A DNA stretch of 64,000 bases from SZUA-442 sp963759175 (lineage in GTDB: Bacteria; Actinomycetota; Acidimicrobiia; Spongiisociales; UBA5794). Each line of letters opens with the position of its first letter. Position 1 is the first letter of the stretch. The position numbers and the translations under genes were made by a program. Location of the stretch: contig CAVWXP010000017.1 in NCBI GenBank assembly GCA_963759175.1, forward strand, positions 62,001 through 126,000, read 5' to 3'. The notes below the pieces were generated by a model that was not told the origin of the DNA, did not search any database, and saw nothing but the letters and a program-made list of their open reading frames with translations. Below, one piece after another: positions 36,515 through 45,178 of this stretch.

Positions 36515-37242
36515 CCGACGAGCACTTCCTCCAAGCCAGCGATGTCGTCGCCGGGTACCTACCGGGCGTCGACATCCTGCGCGGGGTCAACCTGACCCTC
36601 GCCGAAGGGGAGCTCGTCGGCATCATCGGTCCGAATGGTGCGGGTAAGTCGACGCTCGTGAAGGCCATCTTCGGCCTGGTGGGGATCCGGTCCGGGTCGG
36701 TGGCACTCCGTGGGGAGTCGATCACGGATCTGCCTGCGCACGAGCTCGTTGAACGCGGCGTCGGATATGTGCCGCAGCGGGCGAACATCTTCCCTTCGCT
36801 GACCGTTGAGGAGAACCTACGGATGGGTCTGTTCCTGCGCCCCGCCGACTGGGAGCCGCGCTTCGCTGCCGTCGCGGACCTCTTCCCCCTCCTTTCGGAC
36901 AGGGAGGGGCAGAAGGCCGGCCTCCTGTCCGGTGGCGAGCGCCAGATGGTGGCGATGGGCCGGGCGCTCATGATGGATCCGTCGGTGCTGCTCCTCGACG
37001 AACCGTCAGCGGGCCTCTCGCCATCGAACCAGGATCTCGTCTTCGAACGGGTACGACGGATCGCCGATGCGGGTGTGTCGGTCGTGATGGTGGAGCAGAA
37101 CGCCCGCCGCTGTCTCCAGATCGCCGATCGCGCCTACGTCCTCGATCAGGGTCGCGACGCCGTCCACGGTACGGGGCGCGAGCTGCTCCACGACCCGAAG
37201 GTGATCGAGCTGTATCTCGGGACGTTGGGAAGAGCGGAGTGA
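36511..37242 (+). CDS. livF: Branched-chain amino acid ABC transporter ATPase LivF
   Basis: A 243-residue ABC ATPase: GPNGAGKSTLVKAIFGL, LLSGGERQMVAMGRALM, VLLLDEPSAGLSP and MVEQNARRCL. The YVPQRANIFPSLTVEENL loop is diagnostic of LivF. ATGA overlap with livG. A strong GC-rich terminator lies about 75 bp downstream, ending the operon. Confidence 0.93.
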   Translation: MTDEHFLQASDVVAGYLPGVDILRGVNLTLAEGELVGIIGPNGAGKSTLVKAIFGLVGIRSGSVALRGESITDLPAHELVERGVGYVPQRANIFPSLTVEENLRMGLFLRPADWEPRFAAVADLFPLLSDREGQKAGLLSGGERQMVAMGRALMMDPSVLLLDEPSAGLSPSNQDLVFERVRRIADAGVSVVMVEQNARRCLQIADRAYVLDQGRDAVHGTGRELLHDPKVIELYLGTLGRAE

Positions 37243-37247
37243 AGCCG

Positions 37248-37314
37248 AGCTGTGAGCTGTGAGTTGTGAGTTGTGGGGCTCAAAGCCCAAAGCTCACAGC
37301 TCAAAGTTCACAGC
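37248..37314. repeat. AGTTGTGAG-type short repeats forming an imperfect hairpin
   Basis: The segment has direct repeats of GAGCTGTGAG/GAGTTGTGAG on the left. Reverse-complement copies (AAGCTCACAGCTCAAAGTTCACAGC) sit on the right, around a GGGGCTCAAAGCCC centre. It precedes the livF/livK terminator and looks like simple-sequence expansion rather than a coding remnant. Confidence 0.55.
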
Positions 37315-37315
37315 A

Positions 37316-37345
37316 AAGGGGCCCCGGCGGATGCCGGGGCCCCTT
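37316..37345. terminator. Bidirectional intrinsic terminator between livF and livK
   Basis: Perfect 13-bp stem AAGGGGCCCCGGC/GCCGGGGCCCCTT with the 4-nt loop GGAT, followed by TTCTTCTCGCTTCT on the plus strand. It serves the convergent livF and substrate-binding protein genes. Confidence 0.85.
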
Positions 37346-37369
37346 CTTCTCGCTTCTAGCGTCTGCCGA

Positions 37370-38704
37370 TCACGGAACCACGATCTGGGTGTCCGTGTTG
37401 GCCACGCCCTCAGCGTCGTACGTGTAGACGTCGTAGGTGCCGATAGCGGGCTCACCATTGGGACCGAAGTCCAGCGGACCGGACGCACCGTCGTAGTCGA
37501 TGTCCTTGCCCTCACTCAGCAACGTGAAGCACGAAGCGAAGTCCGTGCACTTCTCACCGCCACCCGTGACCGGGATGATCTGGTCCACGTAGACGGCCGG
37601 GTCGGCACTCTGGGCCGCCTGGGCGGCGAGGACCTGAACCATCAGGCAGTCGTAGAAGTGGGCCGAGAAGATCGTCGGCGTGCCCGGGAAGGCAGCCTCG
37701 AGACGATCGGCGAAGCCGGGCGTGCCGTTGGCTGGAGACGCCGACGGAGCCGTGCCACGGAATCCCTCGAGGAGGGCGACGTTGCCACCGAGCTGGTCGG
37801 CACCGACGGAGTCCTTGAACCCGTCAGCGACGTACACCGCACCATCGAACTTGCCCTGGAGGTCGAGCACGAGCTGGCCACCCTCGGAGAAGGTGATCAT
37901 CACGAGGGCCTCGGCACCTGATGCCGCGATCGCATCGGCGACATCGGTGAACGACGTTGCATCCGGTGCATAGCCGATGTTGGCTGCGACCTCGGCGCCG
38001 GCGCCGGTGAACGTTGCCTCGAGCAGATTGGCGAAGCCGACGCCGTACTCGTCATTGCGGTACGCGATCGCCACGCTCTGGAAGCCGTCCTCGATCACCA
38101 CGTTGGCGAGCAAGGGACCTTGAAGCTCATCCGACGGTGCCGTGCGGTTGTAGAACGGGTTGAAATCCGCCGACGACAGCGAAGCCGCCGTGTTGGACCC
38201 CGAGCACATCAGCATCTGGGAACCCTGCACCTTGTCGAGCACCGAGGTGCTGACGCCCGAAGCGGCTGCGCCGAGGATGCCGCTGAAGTCGCCACCGAGA
38301 TACCTGTCCACGGTTGCCGACGCAACGTTGGGATCCGTGCCCGAGTCGCCGTACTCCACGGTCACGAGACCGTCGGATACGGCGTTGATCTCATCGACAC
38401 CCATCCGGATCGGATTCTCGAGCGCTTCGATGATGCTGGCGAGACCACCCGTTTGTGGGAGCAACGTGCCGAACTTCACGGGAATTGCATTGAACTCCGG
38501 TGCAGCCTCGGTCGTCGTGGTCGTCTCCTCGGTCGTCGTGGTCGTCGTGTCCTCCACAGTCGTGGTGGTTTCACCCGCCGTCGTCGTGGTGGTCTCCGCT
38601 GCCTCGTCGTCCCCGCCGCTGTTCACAGCGATGATGATGACGACGATGATCGCAACGGCCGCAACGGCGATCCACGGCAACCATCGTTTGAGGTTGTCGT
38701 TCAC
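37370..38704 (-). CDS. livK: Branched-chain amino acid ABC transporter substrate-binding protein
   Basis: A 444-residue periplasmic-binding-fold protein (Leu/Ile/Val-binding family): IPVKFGTLLPQTGGLASIIE starts the mature domain, and GDSGTDPNVASATVDRYL and GSNTAASLSS follow the family plan. It is anchored by an N-terminal transmembrane helix (WLPWIAVAAVAIIVVIIIAV) and a long Thr-rich linker instead of a lipobox. GTG start with GGAGG 6-7 nt upstream. It is convergent with livHMGF, so it has its own promoter; it supplies substrate to that transporter. Confidence 0.9.
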   Translation of the reverse strand: MNDNLKRWLPWIAVAAVAIIVVIIIAVNSGGDDEAAETTTTTAGETTTTVEDTTTTTTEETTTTTEAAPEFNAIPVKFGTLLPQTGGLASIIEALENPIRMGVDEINAVSDGLVTVEYGDSGTDPNVASATVDRYLGGDFSGILGAAASGVSTSVLDKVQGSQMLMCSGSNTAASLSSADFNPFYNRTAPSDELQGPLLANVVIEDGFQSVAIAYRNDEYGVGFANLLEATFTGAGAEVAANIGYAPDATSFTDVADAIAASGAEALVMITFSEGGQLVLDLQGKFDGAVYVADGFKDSVGADQLGGNVALLEGFRGTAPSASPANGTPGFADRLEAAFPGTPTIFSAHFYDCLMVQVLAAQAAQSADPAVYVDQIIPVTGGGEKCTDFASCFTLLSEGKDIDYDGASGPLDFGPNGEPAIGTYDVYTYDAEGVANTDTQIVVP

Positions 38705-38823
38705 CTTGAGCCTCCAAGTAGTCGTATTTGGGCGCAGGGATCCTCCGCGAGCGGGCCAGAGTAGGCACCGATCCATCCACACCACAAGGGTTCCGTGTGC
38801 GCACGTGCCGGTACCGTTGGGGC

Positions 38824-40140
38824 ATGGCTGAACGCACTGACGCGCACATCGGTCGACAACGACAACGACTGACCGCCTCCGTGACCGATCTCGAGGTCGG
38901 CCGACAGCGCGCGCTGCTCATCGGCATGATGCGATCACGCGGTGATCGGGCGGCTGCCGAGGCGAGTCTGCTGGAGCTCGAGCTCCTCACGGACACCGCG
39001 GGGTCCGAGCCCGTCGTCGCCGAGCTGGTGCGCAGGGACCGACCCGACCCAGCCACCTACATCGGCAAGGGGAAACTGGCAGAACTCGTTGGCGTCTCGA
39101 AGGCGGAGGACATCGACGTCGTCGTCTTCGACAACGAACTGTCACCCGCCCAACAGCGGAACCTCCAGCAAGCCTTCCAATGCGACGTCGTCGACCGTGT
39201 CGCGCTCATCCTCGACATCTTCGCCCAGCACGCCCACACGAAGGAAGGCATGCTCCAGGTCGAACTCGCCCAGTACCGCTACCGCCTGCCCCGCCTGCGC
39301 GGCAAGGGCACCACGCTGTCGCGACTTGGAGCAGGCATCGGCACGAGGGGTCCGGGTGAGACGAAGCTCGAGACGGATCGCCGACGGATCCTCGATCGGG
39401 TCCGCAAGATCGAGCGGGAACTCAAGGACGCCGAACGGTCCCGGGCCACCCGTGCGAAGCGCCGTCGGGGGTCTGGGGATCCGATCGTTGCGATCGTCGG
39501 ATACACGAACGCCGGCAAGTCCACACTCTTCAACCGGTTGACCGATGCCGGCGTCCTCGTCGAGGATCGGTTGTTCGCCACCTTGGACTCGACGGTTCGC
39601 AAGCTCGAGCTGCCACACGGTCACTCGGCCCTCGTGTCGGACACCGTCGGGTTCGTACGGGACCTCCCCCACGAACTGGTCGAGGCCTTCCGGTCGACCC
39701 TCGAGGAGGCGACCGATGCCGACCTCCTCGTCCACCTCGTGGATGCCTCAGACACCGACCCCGACCACCAGGTGCGATCCGTGCGGGCGGTCCTCGACGA
39801 GATCGGGGCGAACTCGGTGCGCGAGCTGATCGTGTTCAACAAGATCGACGCAGTCGACGCACCGACGTCGCGACGTCTGCGGTCACTCCACCCCGATGCA
39901 CAGTTCATCTCGGCGGCCACCGGCGAGGGCATCGACGACCTCCTCGAGGCCGTGGTCGACGCCCTCAAGGCCGGTACCGTCGAACTCCAGCTCCTCATCC
40001 CCTATGAGCGCGGCGATGTGCTCGCCGAGGTACACGCGTCCGGCGACGTCCTCGACATCGTGCACACCGAGAACGGCACCGAGGTCGCCACACGGATGCC
40101 ACACGCGACCGCGGCGCGGTTCCGAAGCTACGTCGTCTAG
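38824..40140 (+). CDS. hflX: Ribosome-associated GTPase HflX
   Basis: A 438-residue GTPase. The N-terminal HflX domain carries ATYIGKGKLAEL and VVFDNELSPAQQRNL; a coiled coil with GAGIGTRGPGETKLETDRR follows; then the G domain, with Walker A VGYTNAGKSTLFNRL (about residue 225), SDTVGFVRDLPHEL and NKID. HflX splits stalled ribosomes. TACCGT ends 6 nt before the ATG. The stop codon lies inside a 15-bp tandem repeat. Confidence 0.95.
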   Translation: MAERTDAHIGRQRQRLTASVTDLEVGRQRALLIGMMRSRGDRAAAEASLLELELLTDTAGSEPVVAELVRRDRPDPATYIGKGKLAELVGVSKAEDIDVVVFDNELSPAQQRNLQQAFQCDVVDRVALILDIFAQHAHTKEGMLQVELAQYRYRLPRLRGKGTTLSRLGAGIGTRGPGETKLETDRRRILDRVRKIERELKDAERSRATRAKRRRGSGDPIVAIVGYTNAGKSTLFNRLTDAGVLVEDRLFATLDSTVRKLELPHGHSALVSDTVGFVRDLPHELVEAFRSTLEEATDADLLVHLVDASDTDPDHQVRSVRAVLDEIGANSVRELIVFNKIDAVDAPTSRRLRSLHPDAQFISAATGEGIDDLLEAVVDALKAGTVELQLLIPYERGDVLAEVHASGDVLDIVHTENGTEVATRMPHATAARFRSYVV

Positions 40141-40212
40141 GGCTTCGTCGTGTAGGGCTTCGTCGCTTCGTCGTGTAGGGCTTCGTCGTGTAGGGCTTCG
40201 TCGTCCAGGGCC
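40131..40212 (+). repeat. 15-bp tandem repeat over the hflX stop codon
   Basis: Five copies of CGTCGTGTAGGGCTT (the first with CTAGG, the last CCAGGGCC) plus one 8-bp partial copy CGTCGCTT. The array begins in the last two codons of hflX, so every full unit repeats its TAG stop in register. Confidence 0.85.
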
Positions 40213-40226
40213 CGCCGAAGCTCGGC

Positions 40227-41228
40227 TCAGCCCGTATCCCCGACCCGGGCGAGCATGTCGCGGATTCGATGCTCCCCCCGCTCGTAGACCGCCGGCGCCT
40301 CGGTGAACCACTCCGGCTGGGAGATCACATCATTCGCCATGAGCAACGTGCGCGCCATGATGAAGGTGGCCACTTCGCCTCCGGCATCCGGCCAGGGTGC
40401 GATCCGTTCGTACCCGGTACGGAACTCGGCCCATCGGGTATCGAAGTCATCAGCCGACCAGAAGTAGTACAAGGTGGTGGCGATGTCCTGCACGGGCCAT
40501 CCCCACACCATGTCCTCGAAGTCGAACACCGATATTCGCCCGTGGTGGACCTTTGCGTTCCACATGTGGAGATCCCCGTGGAGCACCCGCATCGGCTCCC
40601 CCTCCGCGAGGTCCCCCAGGGCGCCTTCGACGTGGCCGAGGGCTTCGGCGTACAGGGCGCGTCGGTGTCGTGGAAGGAGGGCGTCGCCCGCGTCGGAGAA
40701 CACGACGAAGGGAAGCTCGTACGGATACACCGTGTCGAATCGGGGTGCGGCGAATCCGGGGGGCGGCTCGAATCGCAAGGCGGCCCGGTGCAGACGTGCG
40801 GTGACCTCACCGAGTCCGTCGACCCTGACCGCATCGAGCCGGTCAGCGAGGAGGGAGCCCTCGAGCCAGGTGAAGACCATGCACGCTCTCACATGGGGAA
40901 CGTCCGGGGCGGAGGCCTCCACGACGACATCGCCCGAACGCGAACGGACCACCCGGGGCACGGTGATGCCCGGCTCTCCGTGGAGGGCCTCGAGGAACGC
41001 AGCCTCGGAGCGCATTTCGTCTGCTGTATGGCCCGCAGGCGGTCCGAGCCCGACCCTCATGGCGTAGCGACCACCATCGGCGGTATCCAAACGGAACACG
41101 CCGTTGGTCGCATCAGTCAGGCCGCGCATGGCGACCACGTCGAGGGGGTACGAGGCGAGGGCCTTGTGGGCGACTCCGGCCAGCCGGCGGCGTCTGCCCT
41201 CGTCGGTGAGGTCGTGGTAGTCGCGCAT
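40227..41228 (-). CDS. Aminoglycoside phosphotransferase-fold kinase (SrkA/homoserine-kinase-like)
   Basis: A 333-residue protein with the APH catalytic loop LHGDLHMWN and metal motif FDFEDMVWGWPVQD (about residues 205-240). The N-lobe TNGVFRLDTADGGRYAMRVG resembles stress-response kinase A and ThrB2-type homoserine kinases. It phosphorylates a small molecule or protein Ser/Thr; no operon partner helps to decide. Confidence 0.82.
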   Translation of the reverse strand: MRDYHDLTDEGRRRRLAGVAHKALASYPLDVVAMRGLTDATNGVFRLDTADGGRYAMRVGLGPPAGHTADEMRSEAAFLEALHGEPGITVPRVVRSRSGDVVVEASAPDVPHVRACMVFTWLEGSLLADRLDAVRVDGLGEVTARLHRAALRFEPPPGFAAPRFDTVYPYELPFVVFSDAGDALLPRHRRALYAEALGHVEGALGDLAEGEPMRVLHGDLHMWNAKVHHGRISVFDFEDMVWGWPVQDIATTLYYFWSADDFDTRWAEFRTGYERIAPWPDAGGEVATFIMARTLLMANDVISQPEWFTEAPAVYERGEHRIRDMLARVGDTG

Positions 41229-41255
41229 CTCGTCGGCGAGCCTATCGGCGGCTGT

Positions 41256-42569
41256 TCACATGAGGTCGAGGACACCGACCAGATCGCTCGACGAGCTCTG
41301 CTCGGGCTCTGTCTCCTCGACCACGACGACACGAGCACTCTCGGGCACCAGGACGAGCGACACGTAGGCAACCTGGATGACGAGGGCCAGCACACCGGCT
41401 GACGAGAGCCCGAGTTCCGTCGGCCAGAAGGGCATGACCGGGATGAGGGCACCGACGACCCATGCGATCTGGAACATCGTCTCGGCGTTCGTGAAGGCTC
41501 GTCCGCGCGCCGAGGCGGGGAGCGTCGTGTGCATCATGGCGTCGAAGGCGAACTTGGCGGTCCCCCAGGCGAACCCGGCGGCCGCGGCCAGCACGCAGGC
41601 TGCCAGGAGCGACAAGCCCTGGGCACCGATGAACGCCGCGATCGCCATCACCGCGAGCGCCCCCACGACCATTGGTTCCTCCCGCACATAGCGCCCGAGG
41701 GTGGGGGCGATCCAAGCGGACACGAAGTACCCGACCCCCGCAGCGGCGAGCAGGGCGGCGAGCGTTCCGACGCCCGCGTCGATGTCACGGAATGCAAACG
41801 CCACCAGCAGCACCAGGTAGCCGTTGAGGAACCGGACGCCTGCCGTTGCGAACCTCGCCAGTCGCAAGTTGCGCGATAGCGAGTAGCGGTCGCCCGACGT
41901 CGATGGATCGACCCGCACCGGTGGAAGCTGGGTGGCCGAGATCGCCGACGCGAGGTACAGCCCGATCGCAACGAGGATGACGATCCCCGGACCCACGAGC
42001 GCCTCCATACCGATCCCCACCGGCACCACGACCGTTGCCGCTATCACACCGGCTCGCGCCAATCGGGCGTTGGCGTCGATGAGCTCATCGGTGTTGCGGA
42101 CGACGACGGGAAGGACGCTCGCCCGCGAGATCGCATGGAACCGCGACAGGACGAGGAGGAGGAACGCGAGCGGGAAGAGCCACAGCGAGTCGATCGCGAA
42201 CCCGAGAGCCACGGCGGCGCCCGCACGCCCAACCGAGGACAGGATCAGGCCGGCACGGTACGCACCGGGGGCACGTTCGAAGACACGCCCCAGGAAGGGG
42301 CCGATGACGGCGAACGGGGCCAGGGTCAACAGCAGGTAGAGCGCCACGTTCTCCCGCGCATCCACCGAGGGGACCGAGAACAGGAGCGTTCCGGCCAGTG
42401 CCACGGCGACGAGCGCGTCACCGGCGACGGATGCCGCATGGGACTCGGCCAGACGCCGATAGCCGTGTCCCCATCCGCGGAACACGGACGTCACCGACGT
42501 CAGGAGGGAGGCAGCGACCGCCCTCGCCCTCACGGGGCGCTCCGTTGCGCTACGGGCCCTTGTGTCCAC
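41256..42569 (-). CDS. Major facilitator superfamily transporter
   Basis: A 437-residue protein with about twelve helices and short charged loops; the cytoplasmic loops show FERAPGAYRAGLI and LGRYVREEPMV patterns of MFS exporters. A start-proximal basic segment precedes helix 1. The substrate is unknown. The GTG start has TAACGT ending 6 nt upstream. Confidence 0.8.
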   Translation of the reverse strand: MDTRARSATERPVRARAVAASLLTSVTSVFRGWGHGYRRLAESHAASVAGDALVAVALAGTLLFSVPSVDARENVALYLLLTLAPFAVIGPFLGRVFERAPGAYRAGLILSSVGRAGAAVALGFAIDSLWLFPLAFLLLVLSRFHAISRASVLPVVVRNTDELIDANARLARAGVIAATVVVPVGIGMEALVGPGIVILVAIGLYLASAISATQLPPVRVDPSTSGDRYSLSRNLRLARFATAGVRFLNGYLVLLVAFAFRDIDAGVGTLAALLAAAGVGYFVSAWIAPTLGRYVREEPMVVGALAVMAIAAFIGAQGLSLLAACVLAAAAGFAWGTAKFAFDAMMHTTLPASARGRAFTNAETMFQIAWVVGALIPVMPFWPTELGLSSAGVLALVIQVAYVSLVLVPESARVVVVEETEPEQSSSSDLVGVLDLM

Positions 42570-42620
42570 GCGTTCACGTTATCGCAGCCGGTCCGGAACC
42601 GGGACGATCAACGACGCCAC

Positions 42621-43958
42621 TCACAGGAGCTGTGTGGCCAACTCCGCGAGGGGGCTGCGCACGGTGCGCTCCAGGGCGACGTGACCGAACATGGGATTGC
42701 CCTTGAACTTCTCGATCAGGGCCGCAAGACCGCCGAAGGGCGAGACGTACGGGTTGTCAACCTGGCTCAGGTCACCGCAGAACACGACCTTCGAGTCGGT
42801 GGCGATCCGCGTGAGAATCACCTTGAGGGTCGGCAACTCGAGGTTCTGTGCCTCGTCGACGATCACCAACTCCCCCGTGATGGAGCGACCACGCAGATAC
42901 GTCACAGCCGCCATCTCGAGGATGTCGCGCTCGAAGAGCTCGTCGACGGCGTCGCGGGGATTCGAGCCGTCTCCGCCGAAGAGGGCATAGAGGTTGTCGT
43001 GCACCGCAGCCATCCACGGTTCGAGCTTCTCGTGGAGGTCACCGGGTAGGAACCCGACCTCCTGGCGTCCGACGGCGATGAGGGGCCGGTACACCGACAC
43101 GCGGCGGTACCTGCCGAGTTCCATCACCTGCTCGAGGGCGGCAGCGAGCGAAAGGAAGGTCTTGCCCGTTCCCGCCATTCCCATCAGCGACACCGCCGAG
43201 ATCGCCGGGTCCAACAACAGGTCGGCGGCGAAGGCCTGGCGCACGTTCTTGGTCTCGATACCGAACAGATGCCGTGCCCCCGGTACGCGTACGGCGACCG
43301 GGTCAGGGCCCTCCTCCGCGACACGGGCCAGTCCCGAGGCCGAGCCCGGCCCCTTGAGGATCAGGTATTGGTTGATGATGCCATCGAGTTCGGGCACCAC
43401 GACCTTGCCGCTGTCATACAGCTCCTCGATCACGTCGGCGTCGACCTCGATCTCGGCGACACCCGAATAGGACTCGTCGACCTGCACGATGTCGCCGCGA
43501 TAGTCCTCGACGTCGACATCGAGCTGTGCCCCCTTGATGCGCAGGGCGGCATCCTTCGTGACGAGCACGGAACGGTGGCCTGCGTCGCGCAGGTTCAGGC
43601 AGGCTGCGAGGATGCGATGGTCGGGCGTGGACGGATCGAGCACTTCGGGCAGGCGATCAGAATGCACGCCGTTCAACTCGATGCGCACGGTGCCTCCCGT
43701 CGGGAGGCGGTGCGGAGCCGAGAGGCCACCGCTGCGCGATGCCCCCATCTCCTCGAGGAGTCGGATGGCGCTCCTCGCGTTCGCGCCAACCTCGTCCATG
43801 CGGGTCTTCTGCTTGTCCAATTCCTCGATCACCACGAGCGGCAACACCACATCGTGCTCATCGAAGCGAAGGATCGCTTGCGGGTCGGCAAGCAGGACAC
43901 ACGTGTCGAGTACGTACGTTTTCTGACCTGGCGAAGCGGTGGGAGTTCGCTGAGTCAC
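42621..43958 (-). CDS. PIN-PhoH fusion protein (PhoH2-like RNase/RNA helicase)
   Basis: A 445-residue protein. The N-terminal PIN domain (YVLDTCVLLADP, with D18 as a probable metal ligand, and further acidic residues) is fused to a PhoH ATPase: Walker A GMAGTGKTFLSLA near residue 263 and Walker B VIVDEAQNLELPTLK. Mycobacterial PhoH2 of this architecture unwinds and cuts RNA and has a small antitoxin-like upstream ORF; none is evident here. The GTG at 43958, with AAGG 8 nt upstream, is favoured over a TTG farther up. Confidence 0.9.
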   Translation of the reverse strand: MTQRTPTASPGQKTYVLDTCVLLADPQAILRFDEHDVVLPLVVIEELDKQKTRMDEVGANARSAIRLLEEMGASRSGGLSAPHRLPTGGTVRIELNGVHSDRLPEVLDPSTPDHRILAACLNLRDAGHRSVLVTKDAALRIKGAQLDVDVEDYRGDIVQVDESYSGVAEIEVDADVIEELYDSGKVVVPELDGIINQYLILKGPGSASGLARVAEEGPDPVAVRVPGARHLFGIETKNVRQAFAADLLLDPAISAVSLMGMAGTGKTFLSLAAALEQVMELGRYRRVSVYRPLIAVGRQEVGFLPGDLHEKLEPWMAAVHDNLYALFGGDGSNPRDAVDELFERDILEMAAVTYLRGRSITGELVIVDEAQNLELPTLKVILTRIATDSKVVFCGDLSQVDNPYVSPFGGLAALIEKFKGNPMFGHVALERTVRSPLAELATQLL

Positions 43959-44038
43959 GATCGGTACCTTGCTATCGCCCCGCGCGAATTGCAAGGATGT
44001 GATTCATCCGCCACCCGACGCGCTCGACCGGGACGACG

Positions 44039-44077
44039 TACGATGGCGCGATGCGACAGGTGGGACACCGATCATGA
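44039..44077 (+). promoter_or_regulatory. Leaderless promoter and 8-codon upstream ORF of gpsA
   Basis: TACGAT (44039-44044) ends 6 nt before an ATG at 44051. The ORF MRQVGHRS ends with a TGA at 44075-44077 that overlaps the gpsA ATG (44074) as ATGA. The layout and 16 identical bases match the element at 32590. Confidence 0.5.
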
Positions 44078-45105
44078 CGCAACAGGGTTCGACCGCTGGC
44101 ATCGAACGCATCACCGTCATCGGCGCGGGATCGTGGGGAACCGCCGTGGCGTCCATGGTCGCCACGCGAGCCGCTGCGACCATCTGGGCACGACGCGCCG
44201 AGGTGGCCGACGAGATCACCAACCACCACACCAACGAGCGGTACCTCCCCGGATTGGCCCTCTCCCCCGAGCTCGTCGGTACCACCGATCTCGTCGCAGC
44301 CGTGACCGACACGGACGCCATCGTCGTCGGCGTCCCGTCACACGGGTACCGGGCCGTGCTCGAGCAGGTCCACGGTGCGATCCGTCCCGACATCCCCATC
44401 CTGTCGCTCAGCAAGGGCATCGAACAGGAGACCCTGATGCGGATGACCGAGGTCACGTGCGATGTCCTCGAGGACCACGAACCATCGGTCGTGGGCGCCC
44501 TCACCGGACCGAACCTCGCCAAGGAGATCGTGTCGGGGCAACCCGCAGCGACCGTGATCGCCATCGGTGATGCTGATACGGCGCAGCGCCTCCAGGCGGT
44601 CTTCATGAACCCCCGATTCCGCGTCTACACGAATCCCGATGTCGTGGGCTCCGAGGTGGCCGGAGCCGTCAAGAACGTCATGGCGATAGCGGCCGGCATG
44701 GCGGCCGGGAAGGGATTCGGCGACAACACGCTTGCGACCCTCATCACGCGATCGCTCGTCGAGATGACGCGCCTCGGGGTCGCCATGGGGGGCGACGTAC
44801 GCACGTTCTCGGGACTTGCCGGTCTCGGGGACCTCGTCGCGACCTGTAACTCCACCCAGAGCCGCAACCATCAGGTCGGATTCGGCCTCGGACAGGGGCG
44901 GGCACTCGACGAGATCGTCGAGGAGATGAACATGGTGGCCGAGGGCGTCAAGTCGACCCGAGGGGTCCTCGCCCTGTCCGAGCGGTACGGCGTCGAGATG
45001 CCCATCGCCCACCAGGTCGGTCGCGTGCTCTACGACGGTGTCGACACCACGACCGCCCTGCGCGAACTCATGACCCGTGCGGCCAAGAGCGAGTACGGCT
45101 CGTGA
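44074..45105 (+). CDS. gpsA: Glycerol-3-phosphate dehydrogenase (NAD(P)+)
   Basis: A 343-residue enzyme: NAD-binding VIGAGSWGTAVASMV at residues 15-29, LSLSKGIEQETL, GALTGPNLAKEI, and the catalytic Lys in AGAVKNVMAIAAGMA. It makes sn-glycerol-3-phosphate from dihydroxyacetone phosphate for phospholipid synthesis. No Shine-Dalgarno sequence is evident; translation may depend on the overlapping 8-codon upstream ORF. Confidence 0.95.
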   Translation: MTQQGSTAGIERITVIGAGSWGTAVASMVATRAAATIWARRAEVADEITNHHTNERYLPGLALSPELVGTTDLVAAVTDTDAIVVGVPSHGYRAVLEQVHGAIRPDIPILSLSKGIEQETLMRMTEVTCDVLEDHEPSVVGALTGPNLAKEIVSGQPAATVIAIGDADTAQRLQAVFMNPRFRVYTNPDVVGSEVAGAVKNVMAIAAGMAAGKGFGDNTLATLITRSLVEMTRLGVAMGGDVRTFSGLAGLGDLVATCNSTQSRNHQVGFGLGQGRALDEIVEEMNMVAEGVKSTRGVLALSERYGVEMPIAHQVGRVLYDGVDTTTALRELMTRAAKSEYGS

Positions 45106-45178
45106 TCCCCGGCTGAACACCGGGGCATCGGGGTCCCGGGGCTCATCCCGGAACGGGCAGCCGGCGTCGCTACTTCGC

